Assembly: GCF_044755465.1 (NCBI RefSeq)
Contig: NZ_JBIVRB010000005.1
Coordinates: 186,001 to 250,000 of the forward strand
Source: Peterkaempfera sp044755465
GTDB taxonomy: Bacteria > Actinomycetota > Actinomycetes > Streptomycetales > Streptomycetaceae
DNA length: 64,000 bases
Direction of reading: 5' to 3'
Shown: piece by piece, positions 1 to 12,600 of the stretch
Layout: each line of letters opens with the position of its first letter
Position numbering within the stretch: the first letter of the stretch is position 1
The notes under the pieces: model-generated
Seen by the model: the letters and a program-made list of their open reading frames with translations, nothing else
Told to the model about the DNA's origin: nothing
The model's database searches: none
Translations under genes and position numbers: made by a program

Positions 1-1
1 T

Positions 2-79
2 CGGCCCCGGTCGGGCCCGATTATGCAGGAACAGCAGCTGATCGCACAGCAGCGGGCCTCCGGCGGCCGGGGGTTATGA
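2..79 (+). CDS. possible 3' end of a gene entering from the left
   Basis: An open frame runs from the window edge to a TGA at 77-79 and ends in ...MQEQQLIAQQRASGGRGL. The polar, Gln-rich tail would suit a protein C-terminus, but 25 residues are too few to name a family. It may equally be chance reading in non-coding DNA before the transporter gene. Confidence 0.2.
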   Translation, partial: RPRSGPIMQEQQLIAQQRASGGRGL

Positions 80-228
80 CCGGCTTGATGGGTTAGGGCC
101 GCCGATGCCCGGTACAGCGGTCCGTACGGCTGTAAAAGGAGCGATACCCAGACAGTGCTGACAAACTGGTCCGGCGATGGCCTGACGCGGGGGCGACCAC
201 ACCGGACCTGACGCTGTGAGGAGCTGGC

Positions 229-2340
229 ATGGCTGCCGAGCCCGACCGGACGGGAGCCCCCACGGGCGGTGCCGCAGGCGCGTCCCCGCTGCCGGCGACC
301 CAGCCGGGGCCGCCCGCCGGGCCGGTGCAGAACCTCTGGGTGGCGATCGGCGCGCTGCTGCTCGCCATGCTGCTGGCCGCCCTGGACCAGACCATCGTGG
401 CCACCGCGCTGCCCACCATCGTCAGCGACCTCGGCGGCCTCGAACACCTCTCCTGGGTGGTCACCGCCTATCTGCTGGCCTCCACCGCCGCCACCCCGCT
501 GTGGGGCAAGCTCGGCGACATGTACGGGCGCAAGCGCCTGTTCCAGTCCTCGATCGTGATCTTCCTGATCGGCTCGGCGCTCTGCGGCCTCTCCCGGAAC
601 ATGGGCGAGCTGATCGGCTTCCGCGCCCTCCAGGGCCTGGGCGGCGGCGGGCTGATCGTGCTCTCGCAGGCCATCGTCGGAGACCTGGTGCCGCCCCGGG
701 ACCGGGGCCGCTACCAGGGGCTGTTCGGCGCGGTCTTCGGCGTCACCAGCGTGCTCGGGCCGCTGCTCGGCGGCCTCTTCGTGGACAACCTCAGCTGGCG
801 CTGGGTCTTCTACGTCAACCTGCCGGTCGGCATCGTCGCGCTGCTGGTCATCGCGGCGGTGCTGCGCGGCGCCCAGAGCAGGCAGCGGCACACCATCGAC
901 TACGCCGGCACCGCGCTGATCGCCGGGGTGGCCACCTGCCTGGTGCTGATGACCTCGCTGGGCGGCGTCACCTGGCCGTGGGCCTCCTGGAAGGTGATCG
1001 GGCTCGGCGTGCTCGGCCTGGTGCTGCTGGCGCTCTTCCTCCAGGTCGAGCGGCGGGCCGAGGAGCCGGTGCTGCCGCTGCGGCTGTTCCGGATGCAGAC
1101 CTTCACGCTCGCCGCGGTGATCTCCTTCATCGTCGGCTTCGCCATGTTCGGCGCGCTCACCTATCTGCCGACCTTCCTCCAGGTGGTACGGCAGGTCTCC
1201 CCGACCCTCTCCGGTGTGCACATGCTGCCGATGGTGCTCGGCATCCTGCTCACCTCCATCGTCTCCGGGCAGATCGTCAGCCGCACCGGCCGCTACAAGG
1301 TCTTCCCGATCACCGGCACCGCCGTCACGGCGGTGGGCCTGCTGCTGCTCTCCCGGTTGACGGAGCACAGCGGGGACCTGGAGATGAGCCTGTACTTCCT
1401 GGTTTTCGGCCTCGGCCTCGGCATGGTGATGCAGGTGCTGGTGCTGGTGGTGCAGAACGCTGTCGGCTACGAGGACCTGGGGGTCGCCACCGCCGGTGCC
1501 ACCTTCTTCCGCTCCATCGGCGCCTCCTTCGGCGTGGCGGTCTTCGGCACCATCTTCGCCAACGGCCTGCGCGACCGCCTGGCCCATGCCTTCACCGGGG
1601 TACGACTGCCGCCCGGCTTCGACCCCGGTGCCGTCACCGGTGATCCGCGTGCCGTCGCGGGGCTGCCGCCCGCCGTGCGGAACGCCGTCCACCACGCCTA
1701 TGCGCAGGCCATCACCCAGGTCTTCCTGTACGCGGTGCCGATCGTGCTGGTGGCCTTCGTGCTCGCCTGGTTCCTGCGCGAGCAGCCGCTGCGGCAGTCG
1801 GTGACCAGCCCCGACCTGGGCGAGGGCATAGGCACCAACCCGGTCGAGCGCTCCTCGGTGGACGAGATCGCGCGGGCGCTGTCCCTGCTGGGCAGCCGCC
1901 AGGCCCGGCACGGGCTCTACCGCCGGATCACGGCCGCCGCCGGGCTCGACCTGCAACCGGCCTCGGGCTGGCTGCTGCTGATGATGCACAAGCACGGCCT
2001 GGTGGACCCCGGTGGCATCGCGGACCGGGGCGTCATCCCCCGGCAGGTGGTCGAGAACGCCGCGATCGAGGTGGAGGGGCGCGGCCTCGCGGTGCGGAAC
2101 GGGACGCTCCAGCTCCGGCTGACCCCGGCGGGCGAGCAGGTCGCCGAGCGGCTGGTCGCCGCCCGCCGCGCGCAGCTGGCCGATCTGCTCGGTGACTGGG
2201 ACGAGACCAGGTACGCCGATCTTGCCGCGCTGCTCACCCGGCTGAGCGACGCGCTCTGCGCCGACGAGCGCGACCGCCCCGGCCCGGACCGGCGCCCGGA
2301 GCGGCGCGACCGCCCCCGGCCGGGGCGCACGCCGGCCTGA
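229..2340 (+). CDS. DHA2-type MFS drug exporter fused to a C-terminal MarR-like winged-helix domain
   Basis: This 703-aa protein starts at ATG 229 behind a GAGGAG ribosome site. Residues about 35-525 form a 14-helix EmrB/QacA-type transporter. The motif LDQTIVATALPTI is in the first helix, GKLGDMYGRKR is in the loop after helix 2, and GLGGGGLIVLSQAIVGD is helix-4-like. Proton-driven export of a drug or metabolite across the membrane is the expected role. After the last helix (ending ...VLAWFLREQP) about 170 more residues follow. They look like a MarR-type winged helix (RHGLYRRITAAAGL, LTPAGEQVAERLVAARRAQL). The protein ends in an Arg/Pro-rich tail. The position 360 nt before the PTM genes makes it a candidate exporter for that product. 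The fused domain could be a cytoplasmic drug sensor; DNA binding is not shown. Confidence 0.88.
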   Translation: MAAEPDRTGAPTGGAAGASPLPATQPGPPAGPVQNLWVAIGALLLAMLLAALDQTIVATALPTIVSDLGGLEHLSWVVTAYLLASTAATPLWGKLGDMYGRKRLFQSSIVIFLIGSALCGLSRNMGELIGFRALQGLGGGGLIVLSQAIVGDLVPPRDRGRYQGLFGAVFGVTSVLGPLLGGLFVDNLSWRWVFYVNLPVGIVALLVIAAVLRGAQSRQRHTIDYAGTALIAGVATCLVLMTSLGGVTWPWASWKVIGLGVLGLVLLALFLQVERRAEEPVLPLRLFRMQTFTLAAVISFIVGFAMFGALTYLPTFLQVVRQVSPTLSGVHMLPMVLGILLTSIVSGQIVSRTGRYKVFPITGTAVTAVGLLLLSRLTEHSGDLEMSLYFLVFGLGLGMVMQVLVLVVQNAVGYEDLGVATAGATFFRSIGASFGVAVFGTIFANGLRDRLAHAFTGVRLPPGFDPGAVTGDPRAVAGLPPAVRNAVHHAYAQAITQVFLYAVPIVLVAFVLAWFLREQPLRQSVTSPDLGEGIGTNPVERSSVDEIARALSLLGSRQARHGLYRRITAAAGLDLQPASGWLLLMMHKHGLVDPGGIADRGVIPRQVVENAAIEVEGRGLAVRNGTLQLRLTPAGEQVAERLVAARRAQLADLLGDWDETRYADLAALLTRLSDALCADERDRPGPDRRPERRDRPRPGRTPA

Positions 2341-2703
2341 TTTCCTGGGGAGCGCCCCTGGTCGGACGGGATGCGCTCGCTGGTCCGGGTGATTCTTTAG
2401 GGATTCCTGCCAGAAGTAGTGCGACCACGGCTAGTATCACCTCATACGACTTCCGTGACCTCTGCCCAAGGGGGACTTGTGTTCCAGAGGGTCGTGGAGA
2501 GATTCTCCAGCAGAGCTGTGCCCGCAGTGCACGCCTGTTGTTTCATCCCGGTGTCGAGACCGGGCGCCGGCAGACTCGGCTAGCGGAACACCGCCGTCCG
2601 CACCCGAGCGCCGGCGGTCGAAAGTCATCGCGCAACCGGAATCGGAGCAGCCTGTTCCTCTCCTGCCTCCGGTCGATTAAGCGCGCTCCATTTATCGGTC
2701 GGC
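2341..2703 (+). promoter_or_regulatory. leader region of the PTM operon
   Basis: These 363 nt separate the exporter from ftdA. The sequence is clearly less GC-rich than the genes. TAGTAT at 2432-2437 could be a -10 element, but no good -35 lies 17 nt upstream. A small stem (CCCGGT at 2547-2552 with ACCGGG at 2559-2564) lies in the probable 5' leader. No convincing gene is seen here, and no named riboswitch was recognised. Confidence 0.4.
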
Positions 2704-3597
2704 ATGCCTCCGCATGCCGTCCTGTGGCTGAATGGTGTGGTCATGTGGCGATTCCTGAACCGAGCGGCCTATCCTGTCCTGCTCGCGGCGGTCGTCTCGA
2801 CGGCTGTGGCGACCCTGCACTACGGTTGGGACCCGGGCCGGGTGAGCTTCTTCTTCCTGATGGGCGTCATCGCCTATCTCGCGCTGCTGGAGCGGATTAT
2901 TCCGTATGAGCGGGGCTGGCATCCGAGCCGTGGAGAATGGGGCTGGTACGGCCTCTACTTCCTGCTGACCATGGTCGGCGGGGGGCTGGCGCAGTTCGCG
3001 GTGATGGCCGTCGTCGGGCTGGTCGCGCCGCTGCACCCGGTGCTGGACTTGTGGGTGGAGATCCCGTTCGCCCTGCTGGCGGGCTCGCTCGCCGGCTATC
3101 TGATCCACCGGTGGGGGCACACCAACGCCTGGCTGTGGCGGCTGCACGGTGTGCACCATGTCCCGGAGAAGGTGAATGTCGCCAACAACGGCGTCAATCA
3201 CATCCTCGACGTCCTGTTCTCGCAGGGCTCGGTGCAGCTCGCCCTGGCGCTGCTCGGATTCTCGCAGAGCTCCGTTTTCGCCGTCGGCCTGTTCGTTGTT
3301 GCGCAAGGGTATTTCATACACGCCAACATCGATGTGCGAATCGGTCTGCTGAACCACATCTTCACCAGCCCGGAGCAGCACCGGCTGCACCACAGCACCG
3401 ACCTGTCCGAGGCCGGTCACTTCGGTTCCGACCTCTCGATCTGGGACCACCTCTTCAACAGCTTCCACTGGTATCCGGGCCGTGTTCCGGCCGCAGTCGG
3501 GCTCAAGGACCCGGATTCCTTCCCGAGCACCAGTTCCGTCATGGCCAGCCTTATCCAGCCGTGGCGGCGCGCGAAGTCCGACGAATACTCCGCCTGA
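2704..3597 (+). CDS. ftdA: sterol desaturase/fatty acid hydroxylase family protein of the PTM pathway
   Basis: This 297-aa integral membrane di-iron oxygenase has the eight-histidine pattern HRWGH, HGVHH and HRLHH. It also has hydrophobic segments near residues 20-60, 80-120 and 180-210. In PTM loci (frontalamide, HSAF) the homologue hydroxylates the tetramate-side chain at a late step, and it sits directly before the hybrid PKS-NRPS, as here. The start is uncertain. ATG 2704 gives the longest protein and ATG 2743 would remove 13 residues; neither has a strong ribosome site. A 25-nt gap separates it from ftdB, so the genes are probably co-transcribed. Confidence 0.85.
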   Translation: MPPHAVLWLNGVVMWRFLNRAAYPVLLAAVVSTAVATLHYGWDPGRVSFFFLMGVIAYLALLERIIPYERGWHPSRGEWGWYGLYFLLTMVGGGLAQFAVMAVVGLVAPLHPVLDLWVEIPFALLAGSLAGYLIHRWGHTNAWLWRLHGVHHVPEKVNVANNGVNHILDVLFSQGSVQLALALLGFSQSSVFAVGLFVVAQGYFIHANIDVRIGLLNHIFTSPEQHRLHHSTDLSEAGHFGSDLSIWDHLFNSFHWYPGRVPAAVGLKDPDSFPSTSSVMASLIQPWRRAKSDEYSA

Positions 3598-3622
3598 CCG
3601 TCTTCAACACAAGGATGCGACC

Positions 3623-6600
3623 ATGACGGGATCGAGCACTGCCGACCTCCGTGAGAGAACAGCCGTCATCGGCATCGGTTGCCGGCTGCCTGGCAGCGCC
3701 TCCGACTACCGCACGTTCTGGCAGAACCTGATCGACGGCAAGGACTGCATTACAGCCACTCCCGCCGACCGCTATGACGTGTCGACGCTCGGCAGCAAGG
3801 ACAAGGCCAAGGCCGGCCGGCTGGTCGGCGGGCGCGGCGGCTACATCGACGGCTTCGACGAGTTCGACCCGGCGTTCTTCGGCATCAGCCCGCGCGAGGC
3901 CGAGCACATGGACCCGCAGCAGCGCAAGCTGCTGGAGGTGGCCTGGGAGGCGCTGGAGGACGGCGGGCAGCGCCCCGCCGAGCTGGCCGGCGGTGACGTC
4001 GGGGTCTTCGTCGGCGCCTTCACGCTGGACTACAAGATCCTCCAGTTCGCGGACCTGGACTTCGAGACGCTGGCCGCGCACACCGCCACCGGCACCATGA
4101 TGACGATGGTGTCGAACCGCATCTCCTACTGCTTCGACTTCCGGGGCCCCAGCGTCTCCATCGACACGGCGTGCAGCTCCTCGCTGGTGGCGGTGCACCT
4201 GGCCTGCCGCAGCCTGCACCGCGGCGAGACCGACCTGGCGCTGGCCGGCGGCACGCTGCTGCACATGGCGCCGCAGTACACCATCGCGGAGACCAAGGGC
4301 GGCTTCCTCTCCACCGAGGGCCGGTCGCGCACCTTCGACGCCTCGGCCGACGGCTATGTACGCGCCGAGGGCGTCGGCATGGTGGCGCTCAAGCGGCTGG
4401 AGGACGCGCTCCGCGACGGCGACCCGATCCACGCGGTGATCACCGGCACCGGCGTCAACCAGGACGGCCGTACCAACGGCATCACCGTGCCCAACCCCGA
4501 GGCGCAGGTCAGCCTGATCCAGCGGGTCTGCGCCGAGGCCGGCATCGAGCCCGGCAGCCTCCAGTACATCGAGGCGCACGGCACCTCCACCCCGGTCGGT
4601 GACCCGATCGAGGCGGCGGCGCTCGGCCGGGCGCTGGCCATCGGCCGCACCCCCGGCTCACGCTGCTACGTCGGCTCGGTCAAGACCAACATCGGGCACA
4701 CCGAGTCGGCCGCCGGCATCGCCGGGCTGATCAAGACCGTGCTCAGCCTGAAGCACCGCACCATCCCGCCGCACATCAACCTGGAGCAGGTCAACCCCAA
4801 GATCGACCTGGCCTCGCTGCCCTTCGAGATACCGACTCGCCCGACCGCGTGGCCCGAGCACGAAGGACCGGCCCGCGCCGGGGTGAACGCCTTCGGCTTC
4901 GGCGGCACCAACGCCCACGTGCTGCTGGAGGAGGCCCCGGTCCGCCCGGAGCCCGAGGAGGCCGCCGCCGACCCGGCCGAAGAAACCGAGCCCCGGTGGA
5001 CCGTACTGCCGCTCACCGCCCGCGACCCGGCCGCCCTCCCCGAGCTGGCCGACGGCATCCGCACCGAGCTGACCGGCGCCGAGGGCCGCCCGGCGGTGGC
5101 GCTGGCCGACCTCGGCTACACCCTGGCCCACCGCCGCCAGCACCACGAGGCCCGGCTCTCGCTGGTCTACTCCACCCGCGAGTCGCTGCACGAGGCACTG
5201 GACGCCTACCTGCGCGGCGAGCCGCACCCCCGGGTGCTGCTCGACCAGCAGCGCGACCCGCAGCACTCCCGGCTGACCTGGGTCTTCACCGGCATGGGCC
5301 CGCAGTGGTGGGCGATGGGCCGTCAGCTGTACGCCGAGGAACCGGTCTATCGCGAAACCATCGACCGCTGCGACCGCGAGATCCGCCGGCTCACCGGCTG
5401 GTCCCTGGTGGCGGAGCTGTCCGCCGACGAGGCCGACTCCAACATGGCCGAGACCTGGCTCGCCCAGCCGGCCAACTTCGCCGTCCAGATAGCGCTGGCC
5501 GCCCTGTGGCGCAGCCGGGGCGTCCAGCCGGACGCCATCGTGGGCCACAGCACCGGTGAGGTCGCCGCCTTCTACGAGGCCGGCGTCTACACCCTGGAGG
5601 ACGCCGTCGAGGTGGTCGTCCACCGCAGCCGCCTCCAGCAGAAGCTGGTCGGTACCGGCACCATGCTCGCGGTGAGCCTGCCGGAGGCCGAGGCGGTGCG
5701 CCGGGTCCGCCCGTACGGCGACCGGGTCTCGATCGCCGCCGTCAACAGCCCCACCGGGATCACCCTGGCGGGGGACGAGGACGCGCTCGGTGAGCTGGCC
5801 GCCCAGCTCCAGTCCGAGGGCCTGTTCGCCAAGTTCCTCACCGTACGCGTCCCCTACCACTCCGCCCGGATGGAGCTGATCAAGGACGAACTGCTCTCCT
5901 CGCTGGCCGGGATCACCCCCCGCGCCGCCCGGCTGCCGCTCTACCTCACCGGCCGGGAGGGCACCGCGCACGGCACCGAGCTGGACGCCCAGTACTGGTG
6001 GCACAACGTCCGCGACAGCGTCCGCTTCCGCGCCGCGATCGACCAGCTGGTCGACGACGGACACCGGCTCTTCCTGGAGATCGGCCCGCACCCGGTGCTC
6101 GGCCACTCCATCAAGGAGTGCCTGACCCACCGCGGCGTCGAGGGCCGCACCGTCCCCTCGATCCGCCGCCAGGAGGACGAGACCCTGCGGTTCACCACCT
6201 CGCTGGCCGCGCTGCACAACCTCGGCGTCCCCGTCGACTGGCAGCTGCTCCAGCCGACCGGCCGCCCGGTGACCCTGCCGCGCTACCCCTGGCGGCGCGA
6301 CCGCTACTGGACCGAGCCCGCCAAGGTCGCCCAGGTCCGGCTGGGCCGGCTGGACCACCCGCTGCTCGGCCGCCGCACCGGCGCCGCCGAGCCCACCTGG
6401 GAGGCCAAGCTCGACCCCGAGCGGATGCCCTGGCTCAGCGACCACCGCATCCAGGGCAATGTGCTCTTCCCCGCCGCCGGCTACCTGGAGATGGCCGCGC
6501 AGGCGGTGAAGGCCATGACCGGCGCCACCGACGCCACGCTGGCCGACATCGAGCTGCGCAAGGCCCTCTTCCTGCCCGAGGGCGAGGCCAAGGCCGTCCA

Positions 6601-9600
6601 GCTCTCCTTCTCCTCCGAGGGCGCCTCCTTCACCGTCGCCACCGCCGCCGACGCGGCGGAGCCGACCGTGCACGCCGGCGGCGTGGTCCGCGCCGGCCAG
6701 CGCCGCCGCACCACCGCCCCGCTGGACACCGAGACCGTCCGGGCCCGCAGTCGTCGCCACCTCACCGGCCGCGACTGCTACACCGCCCTGGCCGGTCTCG
6801 GCTACCACTACGGCCCGGCGTTCCAGGGCATCGAGGAGGTCTGGATCGGCCCCGGCGAGGCGCTGGCCCGGATCGTCCCGCCCGCCCTGCTGGACGGCGA
6901 CGCCGCCCGCCACCACGTCCACCCGGTGCTGCTGGACTCCTGCTTCCAGACCCTGCTGACCCCGCAGATCCTGGAGCAGGAGACGGACGACGCGCAGGGC
7001 ACCGGCATCCGGCTGCCGCTGTCGATCGGGGAGGTACGCCTGGACCCGGTCGGTGACCAGCCGCTCTGGGTGCACGCCACCATCACCCGGCGCGACGGCG
7101 ACACCCTGGTCGGCGACATCGCGCTGCACGCCGCCGACGGCACCCCGCTCGGCCTGATCGGTGACTTCCGCGCCGCCGACGTGGAGAAGGCCTCCACCAC
7201 GGTCGGCCTGGCCACCATCGACAACTGGCTGGCCGAGCCCGGCTGGGTCCGCACCGCCACCGCACCCGCCGACCCCGAGACCACCACCGGCGACTGGCTG
7301 CTGCTGGCCGACACCGGCGGCGTCGCGGACCAGCTGGCCCACCTGGTCACCGCCCGGGGCGGCCGCGCCCACCTGGTGCGCCCCGGCACCGGCTACCGGC
7401 TGGACGCCGCCGCGGGCGAGTCCACCGTACGGCCCGGCGAGGCCGCCGACCTGGAACGGCTGCTCACCGAGCTGGCGGCCACCGGCGCCGCGTACGAGAC
7501 CGTGCTACACCTGTGGAACCTCGACCTGCCCGGCATCGAGCAGACCGACCGCGACCGGATCGGTGAGCACAGCAGCCTCGGCGGCTACTCACTGATCACC
7601 CTCGCCCAGCTGCTGCCCACCCGGCTGCCCGGCAGCAGCCTGCACATCGTCACCCGGGGCACCCAGCCGGTCGAGCCCGGCGACCCGGTCGAGCCGTTCG
7701 GCGCCCCCGCCTGGGGCATCGGCCGGGTGCTGCGCCACCAGGAGCTGGTGGGCCACCCCGGCAAGCTGATCGACCTCGATCCGGCGGCGCCCGCCGACGC
7801 CGCCACCCGCCGCGCCGAGGCCGAGGCGCTGCTGCGCGAGGCCGCCGCCACCCAGGACGGCGTCGACGACGAGGACGAGATCGCGCTGCGCGGCGAGCGC
7901 CGGCTCACCAGCCGGCTGCGCCCCGCCGCCGACCTGCCCCGGCCGCTGCCGCTGCGGCTGCGCGCCGACGGCAGCTACCTGGTGACCGGCGCCTTCGGCG
8001 CGCTCGGCCGGCTGCTCTGCCGCACCCTGGTCAAGCGCGGCGCCCGCCGGCTGATCCTGGTCAGCCGCTCCGGCGTCCCCGAGCGCGACCAGTGGGCCGC
8101 CGCCGACCCGGCGAGCGCGGCGGGCCGCAATGTGCGGTTCCTGCGCGAGCTGGAGTCGCTCGGCGCCCAGGTGATCCCGGCCCGGCTGGACATCACCGAC
8201 GAGGCCGCCCTCACCGACTGGCTGGCGGAGTACCGCAGGCAGCAGTCGCCGCCGATCCGGGGCGTCTTCCACCTGGCCGGGCAGGTCCGGGACACCCTGG
8301 TCCCGGAGATGGACCGGGAGGTCTTCGACTCCGTCCACGACCCCAAGGTGGCCGGCTCCTACCTGCTCCACCGCCACCTGCGGGACGAGCCGCTGGAGCA
8401 CTTCGTGCTCTTCGCCTCGATCGCCTCGCTGCTGACCACCGCCGGCCAGACCAACTACGCCGCCGGGAACGCCTTCCTGGACGCGCTGGCGCACCACCGG
8501 CGGGCCCAGGGCCTGCCCGCGATGAGCCTGGACTGGGGCCCGTGGGCCACCGGCATGATCGAGGAACTGGGCCTGATCGACCACTACCGCAACAGCCGGG
8601 GCATGAGCTCGCTGCCGCCGGACGCGGGCATGGCCGTCCTGGAGCGCGTCATCGGCCAGGACCGTGCTCAGCTGCTGGTCGCCACCGTGGTGGACTGGCA
8701 GGTCTTCCTCTCCTGGTACGCCTCGCCGCCGCCGCTGGTGGCCGAGCTGGCCGCCGCGGCGGCCGACGCGCCGTCCGCCGAGGGCGGCAGCTTCCTGGAG
8801 GCGTTCCGGGACGCGACCGAGGAGCAGCGCCGCCCGCTGCTCGCCGAGCACTTCACCGCCGTGGTGGCCGGGGTGCTGCGGGTGCGTCCCGAGCAGGTCG
8901 ACCCGGCGGCCGGCCTGGGCGCCGTGGGTCTGGACTCGCTGCTGGCGATGGAGCTGCGGGCCCGGCTGCACACCGAGTTCGGGGTGGCGCTGCCGGTGGT
9001 GGCGCTGCTGGGCAACGCCCCGGTCGCGGAGCTGGTCGACCAGGTGCACGCCGACCTGGCCGCGCAGGTGGCCGGCGGCGACCTGGAGGACGGCGCCGCC
9101 GAGGTGGAGCTCTTCTCCGACGAGGAGCTGTTCCCGCTGACCCAGAACCAGAAGGCGCTCTGGTTCCTCAAGCAGCTCCACCCGGACGGCTTCGCCTACA
9201 ACATCGGCGGCGCGGTCGAGGTGCGGGCCGAGATCGACCCCGAGCTGATGTTCGAGGCCGTACGGGTGCTGATCGACCGCCACCCGCTGCTGCGGGCCAA
9301 CTTCCTGCTCCAGGACGGCCAGGCGGTGCAGCGGATCTCCAGCGGCGCCGACCCCGACCTGGCCCTGTTCGACGTGCAGGACCAGGAGTGGGAGGACATC
9401 CACCGGGTCATCGTCCAGGAGTACCGCAAGCCGTACGACCTGGAGCACGACCCGCTGGTCCGGTTCCGGCTGTTCAAGCGCGGCCCGGACCGCTGGGTGA
9501 TCATGAAGGCGGTCCACCACATCATCTCGGACGCCATCTCCACCTTCACCTTCATCGAGGAGCTGCTGGCCGTCTACGAGGGCCTGCGCGAGGGCCGCAC

Positions 9601-12600
9601 TCCCGACCTGCCGCCGGTCTCTGCCCGCTACCTGGACTTCCTCAACTGGCAGAACGGCTTCCTGGCCTCCCGGGACGCCCGGCGGATGCTCGACTACTGG
9701 CGCGACAACCTGCCGGCCCAGGTGCCGATCCTCAACCTGCCGACCGACAAGCCCCGCCCGGCGGTGCAGAGCCACAACGGGGCCTCGGAGTTCTTCACCC
9801 TGGACACCGACCTCAGCGCCCGGGTGCACGCCCTCGCCCGTGAGCACAACGTCACCGTCTTCATGGTGCTGCTGAGCGCCTACTACCTGCTGCTGCACCG
9901 GTACTCCGGCCAGGACGAGATCATCGTCGGCAGCCCGGTCACCGGCCGCACCCAGGAGGAGTTCGGCTCGGTCTACGGCTACTTCGTCAACCCGCTGCCG
10001 CTCTACGCCGACCTGTCGGCCGAGCCGTCCGTCGCCGAGCTGCTCCAGCAGGTCCGCACCACCGTGCTCGGCGGCCTGGACAACCAGGAGTACCCGTTCG
10101 TGCTGCTGGTCGACGAGCTGGGCCTCCAGCACGACCCCAGCCGCTCCGCGGTCTTCCAGGCGATGTTCATCCTGCTCACCCACAAGGTCGCCACCGAGAA
10201 GTACGGCTACCGGCTGGACTACATCGAACTCCCCGAGGAGGAGGGGCAGTTCGACCTCACCCTCTCCGCCTACGAGGACGAGGCCGAGCACCGGTTCCAC
10301 TGCGTCTTCAAGTACAACACCGACCTGTTCCTGCCGGAGACCGTGCAGCGGCTGGCCACGCACTACCTCAGCCTGCTGGACTCGCTCACCCGCGAGCCCG
10401 CCGACCGGCCCGCCACCCGGCTGGAGATGCTCGGCGGTGCGGAGCGGCGGCGCATCCTCACCGAGTGGAGCGGCGCCGAGCGGCGGCTGCCCCACGAGGT
10501 GCCGGTGCCCGAGCTGATCAGCCGGGCCGCCGCCGAGCGGCCGGACACGGTCGCGGTGGCGATGCCGGACGAGTCCGGCGCCGTCGAGCGGCTGACCTAC
10601 GCCGAACTGGAGGCCCGTTCCCGGCGGGTGGCGCACCGGCTGCGCGGCCTGGGCGTCCGCGACGGTGCCGTGGTGGGGCTCCGGCTGCGCAAGTCGCCCG
10701 ACCTGGTGGTGGCCATGCTGGCCGTGCTGCGGGCCGGCGGTGCCTATCTGCCGCTGGACCCCGACCACCCCGTCGACCGGCTCGCCGACATGGTGGAGAA
10801 CGCCGCCGCCGCGCTGGTGCTGACCGAGGGCGACCGCCCGGACGGGCTGCCGGCGGCCCTGTACGACCTCGACGAGCTGTACGGCCTCGACGAGCTGGAC
10901 ACCGGGTCCGACCCGCTCGACGCGGAGCTGCCCCCGGTCGACCTGGACGGCCCCGCGTACATCATCCACACCTCCGGCTCCACCGGCCGCCCCAAGGCGG
11001 TCCAGGTCAGCCACCGCAACCTCGCCTCGGTCTACAGCGCCTGGCAGGAGGAGTACCGGCTGGACAGCGACGTCCGGGTGCACCTCCAGATGGCTTCCCC
11101 GTCCTTCGACGTCTTCACCGGCGACCTGGTCCGCGCGCTCTGCTCCGGCGGCACCCTGCTGCTGGTCGGCCGCGAACTGCTGTTCAACACCGCCCGGCTG
11201 TACGACACCATGGTCGAGGAGGGGGTGGACTGCGGCGAGTTCGTCCCCGCCGTGGTGCGCGGCCTGATCCGGCACTGCGCGGACACCGGCCGCCGGCTGG
11301 CCTTCATGCGGCTGCTGATCGTCGGCTCCGACGCCTGGAAGGTCGAGGAGTACCAGCAGCTGCGCAGCCTGTGCGGCCCGCACACCCGACTGGTCAACTC
11401 GTACGGCCTCAGCGAGGCCACCATCGACAGCGCCTGGTTCGAGGGCCCCACCGACACCCTGGAACCCAGCCACATGGTGCCGATCGGCCGGCCGTTCCCC
11501 AACAGCGCCCTCTACATCCTGGACCGCAACGCCGAACCCGTACCGCCCGGCGTCCCCGGCGAGCTGTGGATCGGCGGCACCGGCGTCGCCGCCGGCTACG
11601 CCGGCGACCCCGAGCAGACCGCCCAGCGGTTCGCCACCCTCACCCTGGGCCGCGAGGCCGGCGACCGGCCGACCAGGCTCTACCGCACCGGCGACCTCGC
11701 CCACTGGGACCGGGACGGCGGCGTCCACCTGCTCGGCCGCGCCGACAGCCAGGTCAAGGTGCGCGGCCACCGCGTCGAGATCGGTGAGATCGAGTCCCAG
11801 CTCGCCGCCTGGCCCGCCCTGGCGCAGGCCATCGTCGCGGTCCGCACCGACGCCCAGGGCGAGGCGGCGCTCTGCGCCTACTGCGTCCCGGCCGCCGGCT
11901 CCCGGCTGGACCGGCGCGAGCTGCGCCGCCACCTGGCCGGCTACCTGCCCACCTTCATGATCCCCAGCCACTTCGTGGAGCTGTCCGAACTGCCGCTCAC
12001 CCCCAACGGCAAGGTCGATACCGCCGCGCTGCCCGCCCCCGAGGCCGACGGCGACGAGCGGGCGTTCGAACCGCCGGCCACCCTGTACGAGGTCCGGATG
12101 GCCGAGCACTGGCGTTCGCTGCTCGGCCTGGAGCGGCCCGGACTCCAGCACGACTTCTTCGAGTCCGGCGGCAGCTCCATCAAGCTGATCGAGCTGATCC
12201 ACCAGCTCCAGACCGAGTTCAACATCTCCATCCCGGTCAGCAGGCTCTTCACCGTCACCACGCTGCACGGCATGGCCCGCACCCTGGAGGACATCATCAC
12301 CGGCCGCACCGCCGGTGCCCGGCCCTACCTCACCTTCAACCCCGGCGAGGAGCGCACCCTGTTCTGCTTCCCGCCGGCCGGCGGCCACGGCCTGATCTAC
12401 CGCCGGCTCGCCGCCCACCTGCCCGACCACCGGTTCGTCGCCTTCAACCACCTGCCCGGCGACGACAAGGTGACCCGCTACGCCGACCTGATCGAGACCG
12501 TGCACGGCGACGGGCCCTGCACCCTCTTCGGCTACTCCCTCGGCGGCAACCTCGCCTTCGAGGTGGCCAAGGAGCTGGAGAGCCGCGGCCGCACCGTGCC

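Noticed and set aside
2477..2680. 67-aa open frame in the PTM leader
   Set aside because: No ribosome site, Ser/Pro/Arg-rich text and position in a likely untranslated leader.
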